DNA of 64,000 nt from Parvularcula sp. BBD 1991-13 (GCA_001657385.1 LYSZ01000004.1:62001-126000), one strand, 5' to 3'. Positions 1-8,293 are shown, numbered from the stretch's first letter. Notes: a model not told the origin generated them from the sequence alone. Translations and numbers: made by a program.

Positions 1-686
1 TTTCGGAGATTATGGACGATCTCTTCGCCATGCCAAGGCGCATGCGCCAGCTTGCCGTGGTGCAGTTTTTTTCCTGGTTCGCGCTTTTTTCAATGTGGAT
101 TCACACCACGCCGGGGGTGACGGCTCATCACTACGGCGCGACGGACGCGACGTCTCTCGCCTATAATCAGGGTGCGGACTGGGTCGGTCTGCTGTTCGCC
201 GTCTACAACGGCGTCGCCGCGCTCGCGGCCTTCATCATCCCGTGGCTGGCGGCGCGCACCTCGCGCAAGACGGCGCATGTGATCAATCTCCTGCTCGGCG
301 GCGCGGGCCTCGCCTCGTTCGCGGTGATTCGCGACCCGGCGCTGTTGTGGGTCGGGATGATCGGCGTCGGGTTCGCCTGGGCGTCGATCCTGTCGGTGCC
401 CTATTCCATCCTGTCGGGCGCCTTGCCGGCGCGGAAAATGGGCGTTTATATGGGCATATTCAATTTCTTTATCGTCATTCCGCAACTCCTCGCCGCTAGC
501 GTTCTTGGCGTGTTTGTGAAATATGTCGTTGACGGACAGGCGATTTACGCGCTCGTTCTTGGCGGCGCGTGCATGGGGCTCGCCGCCCTTGCAACCCTGT
601 TCGTCGACGATCCGGCGCGGGAAATGGGGCGAGAGACGGGGCGAGAGACAGGGCGATTGACGGAAAAAGGCCTTGAAGGACGATGA
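1..686 (+). CDS. Sugar-type MFS transporter, C-terminal part (cut by window edge)
   Basis: The reading frame is open from the first base, so the gene begins before the window; only about the last 228 residues are present. The visible part has about six hydrophobic helices (residues near FFSWFALFSMW, VGLLFAVYNGVAALAAFII, a helix pair around ASILSVPYSILSG, and two final helices). The pattern resembles the C-terminal half of sucrose/maltose-type (SLC45-like) and glycoside symporters, which would import a sugar across the inner membrane. The hydrophilic tail carries a GRET-type repeat encoded by a 12-bp tandem repeat. The stop lies five bases before the likely GTG start of the LacI-type regulator, so the two form a sugar-uptake operon. 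The substrate cannot be told. Confidence 0.8.
   Translation, partial: SEIMDDLFAMPRRMRQLAVVQFFSWFALFSMWIHTTPGVTAHHYGATDATSLAYNQGADWVGLLFAVYNGVAALAAFIIPWLAARTSRKTAHVINLLLGGAGLASFAVIRDPALLWVGMIGVGFAWASILSVPYSILSGALPARKMGVYMGIFNFFIVIPQLLAASVLGVFVKYVVDGQAIYALVLGGACMGLAALATLFVDDPAREMGRETGRETGRLTEKGLEGR
621..656 (+). repeat. 12-bp tandem repeat, three copies, inside the 3' end of the MFS gene
   Basis: Three successive 12-bp units (621-632, 633-644, 645-656) differ by only a few bases and share the core GGGCGA. They encode a short Gly-Arg-Glu-Met/Thr repeat in the cytoplasmic tail of the transporter, so their length is a multiple of three and does not break the frame. Confidence 0.75.
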
Positions 687-690
687 ACCA

Positions 691-1704
691 GTGAAGCGGA
701 GCGTGCGCCTTGAAGATCTTGCGGCGCTGGCGGACGTCTCCATTGCGACGGTCTCGCGCGCGCTGAACGACAGCCCGGCCGTCAACGAGGCGACCAAGCG
801 CCGGATCTGGCAGATCGCGCGCGACAATGATTACGCTTTCCGCCCCCACATGCCGGCGATGCTGACCAGCGCGTCGAAAACGGTCGGCGTGGTGATCCCG
901 ACGCCCCAGGGGCGCCGGGGCAGCCTGGCGGATCCGTTCTTTCTCGAACTTCTGGGCGGCATCGGCGAAGCGGCGCGCGACGCCGGCTGCGACATGATGG
1001 TTTCGCATATCGCGCCGAAAAACTATGACGATCTGTCGGGAATCCTGTCGTCGAGCCGGGCCGAAGGCGTGATCTTCCTTGGTCAGAGCTTTCTCCATGA
1101 ACGGTTCAACCGGCTGGCCGAGCAGAACGATGCGCGCTTCGTGGTCTGGGGGGCGGCGCTGCCCGGGCAGCGCTATTGCTCCGTGGGCAGCGATAATATC
1201 AAGGGCGGCAGGCGGGCTGCGTCGCACCTGGCGCGCCTCGGCCGCCGGCGCATCGCGTTTCTCGGCGACACGGAGGCGCCGGAAGTCATGCAGCGCTACC
1301 AGGGCTATTTGCAGGCGCTGGACGAGGCGGGGCTGCCCGAGGACCCGTCGCTGGTGGCGCCCGCCCATTTCGAAATCGAATCGGCGGAAAGCGCCATCGA
1401 CCAGTTCGTCTCCAGCGGCGTTACCTTCGACGCCGTGGTGGCGGCGAGCGACCAGATCGCGCTGGGCGCGATCCGCGGCGCCATGCGCAGCGGCCTGCGC
1501 GTTCCCGACGACATCTGCGTCGTCGGATATGACGACATTCAGCTTGCGCGCTACAGCCAGCCGGCGCTGACCACCATCTCGCAGGACGTCATGCTCGCCG
1601 GGCGTCTCATGCTGTCGAAGGTGCAGAGCCTAGCGCTCGGCCACGAGATCCGTTCAGAGCGTCTGCCTACGGAGTTGATCGTTCGCGAGTCCTGCTCGGC
1701 TTGA
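691..1704 (+). CDS. LacI/GalR-family transcriptional regulator
   Basis: A 337-residue repressor-type protein. An N-terminal helix-turn-helix of the LacI type (LEDLAALADVSIATVSRALN, about residues 5-25) is followed by a periplasmic-binding-protein-like sensor domain that usually binds a sugar. The sensor carries typical motifs such as VGVVIPT, EGVIFLG, DAVVAASDQIALGA and VVGYDDIQLARY. The GTG at 691 is preferred because it starts at the usual KRSVRLEDL and has GAAGGA ten bases upstream; a TTG at 673 would add six residues and overlap the transporter stop. It most likely controls the adjacent sugar transporter genes. The operator would lie outside the window. Confidence 0.88.
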   Translation: MKRSVRLEDLAALADVSIATVSRALNDSPAVNEATKRRIWQIARDNDYAFRPHMPAMLTSASKTVGVVIPTPQGRRGSLADPFFLELLGGIGEAARDAGCDMMVSHIAPKNYDDLSGILSSSRAEGVIFLGQSFLHERFNRLAEQNDARFVVWGAALPGQRYCSVGSDNIKGGRRAASHLARLGRRRIAFLGDTEAPEVMQRYQGYLQALDEAGLPEDPSLVAPAHFEIESAESAIDQFVSSGVTFDAVVAASDQIALGAIRGAMRSGLRVPDDICVVGYDDIQLARYSQPALTTISQDVMLAGRLMLSKVQSLALGHEIRSERLPTELIVRESCSA

Positions 1705-1760
1705 CGTCCGCGCGGCAGCGCCAATCCGGACAATGGCGGCGGCGCGCTGAACCGGCCCGT

Positions 1761-2339
1761 TTATCCGTCAAAGCGAAATGGCGAGGCGAACGCGGCCCAG
1801 CTTTGCGCGCCGGCGTCCTTCTCTGAAAGAAGGGCGTCCTTCGCCGTCGGCCCCCAGTCGATAGCAAGGTCCGGATCGTCCCATTTCACCGCGCCGTCGC
1901 TTTCCCGGTCGTAATAGGCGTCGACCTTATAGGCGACGGCGGTGTCGGGTTCGAGGGTGATGAAGCCGTGCAGGAACCCTTTCGGGACGAAGATCTGCCT
2001 GCCGTTCTCGGCGGAGAGTTCCACGCCGACCCACCGGCCGTAGGTGGGCGAGCCGAGGCGCGCGTCCACGGCGACGTCGATGATTGCGCCGGCCAGAACC
2101 CGCACCAGCTTGGACTGGGCGAAGGGCGGCGCCTGGAAATGCAAGCCGCGGACGGTTCCCGCGCGCGCGGAATGCGAGTGGTTGTCCTGAATGAAGTCGA
2201 CCGCGACGCCCGCCTCGGCGAAGCGCGCCGCGTTGAAGGTCTCGGTGAAGAAGCCGCGCGCGTCGGCGAAGCGTTTCGGCGTCAGGACGAGCACGTCGGT
2301 AAGGGGGGCTGTCTTTTCAACCTCAAGCATGATCTCCAT
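1761..2339 (-). CDS. rfbC: dTDP-4-dehydrorhamnose 3,5-epimerase (RmlC)
   Basis: A 192-residue protein matching the RmlC cupin family in length and motifs. RmlC epimerises dTDP-4-keto-6-deoxyglucose at C3 and C5 on the way to dTDP-rhamnose for surface polysaccharide. Visible landmarks are RFADARGFFTETF near the N-terminus, IQDNHSHS, RGLHFQ with the catalytic His, FVPKGFLHGF and the Tyr-rich VAYKVDAYYD. The ATG at 2339 is chosen; an in-frame ATG at 2330 is equally possible. No other rml genes are next to it, so here it is a single gene transcribed away from nrdB. Confidence 0.9.
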   Translation of the reverse strand: MEIMLEVEKTAPLTDVLVLTPKRFADARGFFTETFNAARFAEAGVAVDFIQDNHSHSARAGTVRGLHFQAPPFAQSKLVRVLAGAIIDVAVDARLGSPTYGRWVGVELSAENGRQIFVPKGFLHGFITLEPDTAVAYKVDAYYDRESDGAVKWDDPDLAIDWGPTAKDALLSEKDAGAQSWAAFASPFRFDG

Positions 2340-2395
2340 GTCCCTGGTATGGCGCGGCGCGCCGCTTTGCGGGGGCGCCGGGGATGGACGTTTTT

Positions 2396-2451
2396 CGCAC
2401 GCGGTTTTTGGCGCGCGGTTTCTTGCGCGCGCTTTCTGGCGCGCATCGGCG
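2396..2451. repeat. 14-bp tandem repeat, about four degenerate copies, in the rfbC-nrdB spacer
   Basis: Four consecutive 14-bp units (2396-2409, 2410-2423, 2424-2437, 2438-2451) share a GCGCGCGGTTTCT-like core; units 2 and 3 agree at 12 of 14 positions and unit 4 is the most diverged. The rest of this 407-base divergent spacer is GC-rich without a convincing ORF, apart from the NrdR-like boxes close to nrdB. Confidence 0.5.
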
Positions 2452-2628
2452 AACGCGGATTTTCTTGCGCGGATCCGCACGCTTGTCCAGCGCCGCCCGA
2501 AGAGGCGCGAAAAACCGGCGGCCGGCGCCCGGGCCGGCCCAGTGATCCGCCGGCGAAACAGTCCCCGGTTTTTCCGCAGTTTTATCCCCGCCGAGGGCCG
2601 GTCCGGGGAAAGGCGGGAAAAGTTATGA

Positions 2629-2675
2629 CCGCGACATCTTGCGTCGTAGCCTGAAACCGTCGCAATATGTTGTGT
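2629..2675 (+). promoter_or_regulatory. Pair of NrdR-box-like sites upstream of nrdB
   Basis: Two 16-bp elements, 2629-2644 and 2660-2675, match each other at 11 of 16 positions and both fit the core of the NrdR consensus (CwAtATaTwG with a right-hand GTGT-like arm). Their starts are exactly 31 bp apart, which is the three-helical-turn spacing typical of NrdR box pairs. The second ends about 70 bp before the nrdB start. NrdR represses ribonucleotide reductase genes when dATP is plentiful. The assignment to NrdR is inference from consensus and spacing. Confidence 0.65.
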
Positions 2676-2746
2676 AGATTTAGCGACGTCGTTATCGCCC
2701 GGCAACCCGTCGTTTACTAACCCCTGGATATGAAGGTTCCGCATCC

Positions 2747-3832
2747 ATGCCCGACGCTTCCGCCCCGACTGCCGCTTCTCAGACTCCCGCTTCTCCGTCT
2801 GTTGCTTCCCCTTCCGGCGCGCCCGGTCTCATGACGCCGTCCTTCGCCTATAAGCCGTTTCGTTATCCGTGGGCGTATGATTTCTGGAAAAAACAGCAGC
2901 AGGTGCACTGGATGCCTGAAGAGGTGCCGCTGGGCGAGGACTGCAAGGACTGGGCGAACAAGCTTTCCGACGCGGAGCGCAACCTGCTGACGCAGATTTT
3001 CCGCTTCTTCACCCAGTCGGACGTGGAGGTCAACGACAATTACATGGAGCGCTATGCGCGCGTCTTCAAGCCGACCGAGGTGAAGATGATGCTGTCGGCG
3101 TTCTCCAACATGGAAACGATCCACATCGCCGCCTACGCCCTCCTGCTCGAGACCATCGGCATGCCGGATTCGGAGTTCACGGCGTTCCTCGAATACAAGG
3201 AAATGGCGGACAAGCACGACTACATGCAGGAATTCGGCGTCGACAGCGACCAGGACATCGCGCGCACCCTCGCCATGTTCGGCGCGTTCACCGAGGGGCT
3301 CCAGCTGTTTGCATCCTTCGCCATGCTGATGAATTTCCCGCGCTTCAACAAGATGAAGGGCATGGGACAGATCGTATCATGGTCCGTTCGCGACGAGTCG
3401 CTTCACTGCGAGGGCATGGTCCGGCTTTATCACGCCTTCGCGCGGGAGACGGGCTGCGTCACCAGGGCGGTGGCGGACGACATCATCGATTGCTGCCGGA
3501 CGGTGGTCGGCCTGGAGGACAAGTTCATCGATCTCGCCTTCGAGATGGGCCCGGTCGAGGGCATGACGGCCAAGGACATTAAGCAGTATATCCGCTACAT
3601 CGCCGACTGGCGTCTCGGCCAGTTGGACCTGCCGAAGATCTACGGGGTGGAGAAACACCCGATCCCGTGGCTGACGGAAATCCTCAACGGCGTCGAACAC
3701 GCGAACTTCTTCGAAGCGCGGGCCACGGAATATTCCAAGGCCGCCACCAAGGGCGCTTGGCACGGCGCCGACGGCGTCTGGGAGAATTTCGACGCGATGA
3801 TGAAGCGGCGCGCGGCGGCGCCGGCGGAGTAA
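2747..3832 (+). CDS. nrdB: Ribonucleotide-diphosphate reductase class Ia, beta subunit
   Basis: The 361-residue small subunit (R2) supplies the diiron-tyrosyl radical that lets NrdA reduce ribonucleoside diphosphates to deoxynucleotides. The di-iron ligands can be read: Asp65 in the LGEDCKDW stretch, Glu123 and His126 in METIHIAAY, Glu183, and Glu217/His220 in DESLH. Tyr130, four residues after His126, is the radical tyrosine, so this is a class Ia/b type enzyme and not a Phe-substituted class Ic one. The first roughly 28 residues are a Ser/Ala/Pro-rich extension of unknown role. nrdA is not adjacent. The gene is preceded by two NrdR-like boxes. Confidence 0.95.
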   Translation: MPDASAPTAASQTPASPSVASPSGAPGLMTPSFAYKPFRYPWAYDFWKKQQQVHWMPEEVPLGEDCKDWANKLSDAERNLLTQIFRFFTQSDVEVNDNYMERYARVFKPTEVKMMLSAFSNMETIHIAAYALLLETIGMPDSEFTAFLEYKEMADKHDYMQEFGVDSDQDIARTLAMFGAFTEGLQLFASFAMLMNFPRFNKMKGMGQIVSWSVRDESLHCEGMVRLYHAFARETGCVTRAVADDIIDCCRTVVGLEDKFIDLAFEMGPVEGMTAKDIKQYIRYIADWRLGQLDLPKIYGVEKHPIPWLTEILNGVEHANFFEARATEYSKAATKGAWHGADGVWENFDAMMKRRAAAPAE

Positions 3833-3874
3833 AACGGCGTCTTTTTTATCTCCTTGTCATCTTTATCCCCTCAA

Positions 3875-4081
3875 TTAGCCGGGCGCGCCGTCGAGTTGGG
3901 CCGGCGCGGCCGGCGCCAGCGGTTGCGCCGCCAGATCCGCGCCGAGAAAGTACGGCCAGACGAACAGCGCCAGGAGGCCCTTCCAGAAGCCGAGCTGTAA
4001 AAAGCCGATGGTAAAGAGCCATCCGACGAACCACAGCGCCCCAAGCGAGCCGTGCTGTTCGATGCGTATGGATTTGGTCAT
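3875..4081 (-). CDS. Small conserved-type membrane protein, function unknown
   Basis: A 68-residue protein with a short polar N-terminus, one or two hydrophobic helices from about residue 14 to 47 (LGALWFVGWLFTIGFLQLGF, then a second stretch ending in WPYFLG), and an Ala/Pro-rich tail. The ATG at 4081 has a good ribosome site, GGAGA with eight bases between, whereas the longer open frame upstream has none. It is convergent with nrdB. Small inner-membrane proteins of this look are common in Alphaproteobacteria, but I cannot name a function. Confidence 0.7.
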   Translation of the reverse strand: MTKSIRIEQHGSLGALWFVGWLFTIGFLQLGFWKGLLALFVWPYFLGADLAAQPLAPAAPAQLDGAPG

Positions 4082-4223
4082 GATCGTTTCTCCGTATGCG
4101 TCCGCAAGGGCGGGCCAGTCGCCGTCTGGCGCCGGCGCGGCGGCGGGCCGACCATAGCGCAATCGCGCCGGCTTTGATAATGCCTTCTCCCCAAGGCCTG
4201 GCGCGATGCGGGGCGGCGCGCCT

Positions 4224-4268
4224 CGATTTTGCGCGGCCGAATTTTGCGTATCTGGATCTTGCGCACCG
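4224..4268. repeat. 15-bp tandem repeat, three degenerate copies
   Basis: Units 4224-4238, 4239-4253 and 4254-4268 share a GATTTTGCG-like core. They lie between two divergent start codons (the small membrane protein at 4081 and the GNAT-hydrolase at 4354). A translated frame through the repeat looks superficially like pentapeptide repeats, but it is too short and lacks a credible start. Confidence 0.5.
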
Positions 4269-4353
4269 GAGGCCGGCTCGTCATTTAAGCGCCGCCGCCT
4301 TATGCCCGTGCGGCGTTTCAATCTAGTTTCCGGGCGCAGCAAAAGGTTGAGGC

Positions 4354-5901
4354 ATGGCCAGAGCACAGGAAAAAGCGCAATTGACGATCCGGCGCGCGGT
4401 TCCCGCCGACATCGAAGGCGTGGTCCGTCTTGTCGGCCGGGTGTATCCGAACATGGGCACCTATCCTTTGCGCACAGTGAAGGGACAGCTCTCGAATTTC
4501 CCCGAAGGTCAGTTCATTGTCGAGTATGAGGGCGAGATCGTCGGCTACGCCGCCAGTTTCATGATCAAGGAGGCGGACGCCTTCGAGCCCCATGACTGGG
4601 CCAGCATCACCGGGGGCGGCTACGGCTCGCGCCACAATCCGAACGGCGACTGGCTCTACGGGATGGAGGTCTGCGTCGACCCGGACCGGCGCCGCCTGCG
4701 CATCGGCGAGCGTCTTTACGATGCGCGCAAGGCCTTGTGCGAAAACAAAAACCTGAAAGGCATCGTATTCGGCGGCCGGCTGCCCGGCTGGCGCCGGCGG
4801 CGCAGGGAATATCCCAATCCGATGGATTATCTCGCCGCCGTGCGCCACCGCAAGGCCGTCGACCCGGTGGTGAACTTCCAGTTCCGCCAGGGGTTCGAAG
4901 CCTGCGCGATCCTGGAGAACTATCTGCCCTCGGACAAGGACTCCGGCGGCGCGGCGGCCCTCATGGTCTGGCGCAACGCCTACGCCCCCGAGGCGCGCGA
5001 GGCCGCCGATCCGGAGCCGGCCCCGAAAGACGTCATCCGCGTCGCCACGGTGCAGTTGCAAATGCGCGTGGTGAACAGTTTCGACGACTTCATGGGCGGG
5101 GTTGAATACTTCGTGGACGCCGTATCGGCCTACCGCGCCGACTTCGTCGTGTTTCCGGAGCTGTTCACCCTGCCGCTTCTCGCCCTTGACAAGAAGCGCC
5201 TGACGACGATCGAATCCATCGAACGGCTGACCGAATACACCCCGGTCTTCGTCGAGGCCATGAGGAAGCTCGCCGTCGGCTACAACATCAATATCATCGG
5301 CGGCTCGCATCCGACGCGGGCCGACGACGGCGACATTCAGAACATCGCCTATGTCTTTTTGCGCGACGGCTCGGTGCACGCGCAGGAGAAGATCCACCCC
5401 ACGCCGAACGAACGCCATTACTGGAACATCAAGGGCGGGGACGAGATCGGCGCGATCAACACCGATTGCGGCCCGGTCGGGGTGCTGATCTGTTATGACA
5501 GCGAATTCCCCGAGCTTGCCCGGCGCATGGCGGACGAGGGCGCGCGCATCCTGTTCGTTCCGTTCTGTACGGACAACCGGCAGGGTTACATGCGGGTGCG
5601 CTATTGCGCGCAGGCGCGGGCGATTGAAAACCAGTGCTATGTGGTCATGTCCGGCAATGTGGGCAATCTGCCCGGCGTAGAGAATATGGACATCAACTAC
5701 GCCCAGAGTTGCATCATAACGCCGTGCGATTTTCCTTTTGCGCGCGACGGGGTGGCCGAGGAGTGTACGGAGAATGTGGAGACCGTCGCGGTGGCCGATC
5801 TCGACCTGACGGATCTCGCCTGGGCGCGCGCGGACGGCACCGTGCGCAATCTGCGCGACCGGCGGTTCGATCTCTACCAGATGCAGTGGCGCGACAAGTG
5901 A
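4354..5901 (+). CDS. Fused GNAT N-acetyltransferase / carbon-nitrogen hydrolase
   Basis: A 515-residue two-domain protein. Residues 9-215 are a GNAT-like acetyltransferase domain (IRRAVPADIEGVVRL; acceptor/CoA region around GMEVCVDPDRRRLRIGERLY). Residues about 227-512 form a nitrilase-superfamily amidohydrolase whose catalytic triad is readable as Glu269 (VVFPELF), Lys346 (QEKIHPT) and Cys380 (LICYDSEFPE). This architecture is a known bacterial family; the substrate is unknown, and amide or carbamoyl cleavage coupled to N-acyl transfer is a guess. It is cytoplasmic, as no signal peptide is seen. A separate N-carbamoylputrescine amidase lies about 2 kb downstream on the opposite strand. Confidence 0.9.
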   Translation: MARAQEKAQLTIRRAVPADIEGVVRLVGRVYPNMGTYPLRTVKGQLSNFPEGQFIVEYEGEIVGYAASFMIKEADAFEPHDWASITGGGYGSRHNPNGDWLYGMEVCVDPDRRRLRIGERLYDARKALCENKNLKGIVFGGRLPGWRRRRREYPNPMDYLAAVRHRKAVDPVVNFQFRQGFEACAILENYLPSDKDSGGAAALMVWRNAYAPEAREAADPEPAPKDVIRVATVQLQMRVVNSFDDFMGGVEYFVDAVSAYRADFVVFPELFTLPLLALDKKRLTTIESIERLTEYTPVFVEAMRKLAVGYNINIIGGSHPTRADDGDIQNIAYVFLRDGSVHAQEKIHPTPNERHYWNIKGGDEIGAINTDCGPVGVLICYDSEFPELARRMADEGARILFVPFCTDNRQGYMRVRYCAQARAIENQCYVVMSGNVGNLPGVENMDINYAQSCIITPCDFPFARDGVAEECTENVETVAVADLDLTDLAWARADGTVRNLRDRRFDLYQMQWRDK

Positions 5902-5963
5902 GCCGGCGGCGGTAACGGCCGTCGTTTCGTCGCGGGTCGTAGCGCCGCCGCCGCGCCGTCGGG

Positions 5964-6986
5964 TCAGGCCCCGGCGAGCGTTTCGGCGAGCGCGAGCAGT
6001 TGCGGTCGCATCTCCTCGACCATTTCCGTCGCGCCCCGGGTCAGCCGGTTGAGGTTTCCGCGCGAGGCGTCGTCGAGCCTGTCCGAGCCGCGCCCGCGTT
6101 CGAGGCGATAGTCGAAGCGGATGTAATCCTCGCCGAGAAGATAGGTCAGTTGCCGGTGCACGGCGCGCGCCTGTCCGTCCTGGATGGCGGAGAGGAGGGG
6201 CGTGCGAAACCGGCCCGCCGGCGAGATCCATTGCGAGAAGCCCCAGCGGCGGGCGCGCCGGAAAGGGTAGACGCGGGTTTGCCGGCCGGTTCCGATGGAG
6301 ACGACGCGCAACTCGTCCTCGGGAAAGAGGCGCATCGCCTCGGCGACGGCGGCCATGGCCGGGTCGTTGACATAGACCCCGCCGTCGATCGCCGTCCAGC
6401 CTGCCTCGCCGTTGGGCGCGTCGATGCGGTGCGGCGGGAAGAAGGTCGGCGCGGCGCTCGATCCGAGAACCGCGTCGCGCACCCGCACCATGGCGAAGCG
6501 CTCGCCCTCCGCATCCTCGCGATAGGCGGGGCCGCCGCGGAAAAGAACGATGTCGCGCGGATCGATGGAATAGGCCGGGATCATCACATTGCGGCGGGCG
6601 CTGGCGAAAACGAGATCGCCCAGGCTTTCGGCGAGGAGCGCATCGAGCGGGGCCGGATCGTAAAGCGGTCCGAAGAGCTGGGGCAGGCGGCCGATGACCG
6701 GGATGTTGCAGAACGGGCGCGGCGGAAAGATACGCCGCGCATTCTCCTCGAAGAAACGGCGGATCTCCGCGGCGCCGAGCGCGGCCGAGCCGTCCGCGCG
6801 CGGCATGGCGAGGGCGGCGGCGATGATCGCGCCGCTCGACGCGCCGGCGATCAGGTCGAAGCTGTCGGCGACGGGCCGGGTGTCGCCGGCGGCCCGGAAC
6901 GCGCCCTGGAGGGCGTCGAGCACGATCGCGGCGACAAGCCCGCGCACGCCGCCGCCGTCAATGGTCAGGATGTTGCGCACCGCCAT
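5964..6986 (-). CDS. Patatin-like phospholipase
   Basis: A 340-residue patatin-family acyl hydrolase. It begins with the oxyanion-hole motif DGGGVRGL (residues 7-14), has the nucleophile elbow GASSGA (G-x-S-x-G), and the dyad aspartate in AIDGGVYVNDPA. Such enzymes cleave acyl chains from membrane or storage lipids through a Ser-Asp dyad. The ATG at 6986 is preferred because GGAG lies seven bases upstream and the motif starts straight away; the longer frame adds a low-complexity Arg-rich leader without a ribosome site. Convergent with the upstream GNAT-hydrolase gene. There is no nucleotidyltransferase next to it, so nothing ties it to CBASS-type defence. Confidence 0.88.
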   Translation of the reverse strand: MAVRNILTIDGGGVRGLVAAIVLDALQGAFRAAGDTRPVADSFDLIAGASSGAIIAAALAMPRADGSAALGAAEIRRFFEENARRIFPPRPFCNIPVIGRLPQLFGPLYDPAPLDALLAESLGDLVFASARRNVMIPAYSIDPRDIVLFRGGPAYREDAEGERFAMVRVRDAVLGSSAAPTFFPPHRIDAPNGEAGWTAIDGGVYVNDPAMAAVAEAMRLFPEDELRVVSIGTGRQTRVYPFRRARRWGFSQWISPAGRFRTPLLSAIQDGQARAVHRQLTYLLGEDYIRFDYRLERGRGSDRLDDASRGNLNRLTRGATEMVEEMRPQLLALAETLAGA

Positions 6987-7220
6987 CGCCGCTCTCCTCT
7001 CTGCGCCGTTCCGCGCCGGCGTCGTCAATCCGCTTCGGGCGTTTTGGTCTTGCGCGTTTTCGCCCCTCTGCGGGGACGCCCGCCGTCCCGCCTTTCGCCG
7101 TCGAGACGAACCGGCGATGGGTGTGGACAAGCCGCGTACGCGCCGTCATATTCCGCTCAAAGTCCATATTCCGCCCAAAATATGTGACAAATCAAATCAC
7201 GAGCGCGAAAAGGCCCCGAA

Positions 7221-7442
7221 ATGTCCAACGATCCTGAACGCATTACGATCCTCGCCCGCGAGTTCACCGCCGCCGCCCTTGAGTTCCATCGCGGCAAGAT
7301 GGCGGAGAAAGGCTATCGCATGGAGGGCTCCATCACGCCCCGCGCCTTCAAGATGATCGAGGGCGTCGAGCCGCCGAAAGATCTGTTCGACGGCGAGCCC
7401 CTGTTCGCGGTGACCTTCGTCAAGCGCGACGCGGACGGCTAG
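7221..7442 (+). CDS. Small hypothetical protein
   Basis: A 73-residue, probably soluble protein rich in charged residues (AREFTAAALEFHRGKMAEKG near the N-terminus; FAVTFVKRDADG at the end). I do not recognise a domain. An AGG seven bases before the ATG and codon use like the neighbours support it as a real gene. Its TAG stop overlaps the stop of the convergent amidase gene within the four bases CTAG. The name and function are unknown. Confidence 0.6.
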   Translation: MSNDPERITILAREFTAAALEFHRGKMAEKGYRMEGSITPRAFKMIEGVEPPKDLFDGEPLFAVTFVKRDADG

Positions 7443-8293
7443 GCCGTCCGCCCGGCGAGAGGACCGTAAAGGTCCGGCCGGCGGTCGCGGAAAAATCCCC
7501 AGCCCGCCCGCTCCTCGTTGACGGCGTCCGGATCGACCGCCGCCGTCGCGAAGCCCTCCTCCGTACGCGTCATATCGGCGAGGCAGTCGCCGCCATGGTC
7601 GCAGATGAATGACGAGCCGTAAAAGATCTGCCCGTCCTCATTGCCGATGCGATTGGCCGCGGCGACCGGGATGACGTTCGAAACGGCGTGGCCGATCATG
7701 GCGCGCCGCCAGCGGTCGCGGGTGTCGAGCCCCGGGTTTTCGGGCTCCGAGCCGATGGCGGTCGGATAAAGCAGGATCTCCGCGCCCATCAGGGTCATGA
7801 TGCGGGCGGCTTCGGGAAACCACTGGTCCCAGCACACGCCGACGCCGACGCGGCCGACCTTGGTGTCCCAGACCTTGAACCCGGTGTCGCCGGGGCGGAA
7901 GTAGAATTTCTCCTCGTAACCCGGCCCGTCGGGGATATGGCTTTTTCGGTAAAGGCCCATCAGCGATCCGTCCGCGTCGACCATGACGAGACTGTTGTAA
8001 TACTCCTGGCCGTCGCGCTCGAAGATCGAAAGCGGCAGGACGACGCCAAGCTCCCCCGCCAGCGGCGCCAGCGCCGTGACGACCGGATGGTCCCGATAGG
8101 GATAGGCTGCCGCGAAGCGTCGCGTTTCCTCGGTTTTGCAGAAATAGGGTCCCTGAAAAAGCTCCGGCGCGAGGATGATCTGCGCGCCGTCCTTGGCGGC
8201 GGCGCGGATGAACGTCGCCGTTCTGGCGATATTCTCGCTCATGTCCTCGCCGAAGGCGGTCTGGATCACGGCGGTTTTCAACAGGCGGGTCAT
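7439..8293 (-). CDS. aguB: N-carbamoylputrescine amidase
   Basis: A 284-residue nitrilase-superfamily enzyme that hydrolyses N-carbamoylputrescine to putrescine, CO2 and ammonia in the arginine/agmatine route to polyamines. The triad is visible in APELF (Glu), YRKSHIPD (Lys) and GVCWDQWFPE (Cys), and the order and spacing match the AguB/CPA subgroup. Family signatures such as YYNSLVMVDADG and RRPDLYG at the C-terminus support the call. The ATG at 8293 opens directly on the beta strand KTAVIQ; the longer frame is Arg-rich and unsupported. No agmatine deiminase gene is visible in the window, so the pathway partner must lie elsewhere. Confidence 0.85.
   Translation of the reverse strand: MTRLLKTAVIQTAFGEDMSENIARTATFIRAAAKDGAQIILAPELFQGPYFCKTEETRRFAAAYPYRDHPVVTALAPLAGELGVVLPLSIFERDGQEYYNSLVMVDADGSLMGLYRKSHIPDGPGYEEKFYFRPGDTGFKVWDTKVGRVGVGVCWDQWFPEAARIMTLMGAEILLYPTAIGSEPENPGLDTRDRWRRAMIGHAVSNVIPVAAANRIGNEDGQIFYGSSFICDHGGDCLADMTRTEEGFATAAVDPDAVNEERAGWGFFRDRRPDLYGPLAGRTA

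Noticed and set aside
4096-4326. Open frame with pentapeptide-repeat-like pattern
   Set aside because: The pattern is just three translated copies of a 15-bp repeat; the frame has no ribosome site and overlaps a divergent promoter region.
4318-6231. Long antisense ORF of 637 codons opposite the GNAT-hydrolase gene
   Set aside because: It is the shadow of a high-GC gene: no domain, and an Arg/His-rich composition; the plus-strand gene has a full catalytic triad.
5964-6986. Patatin-like phospholipase as a CapV-type CBASS effector
   Set aside because: No cyclic-nucleotide synthase (CD-NTase) or accessory ubiquitin-like genes are near; neighbours are metabolic genes, so a defence system is not supported.
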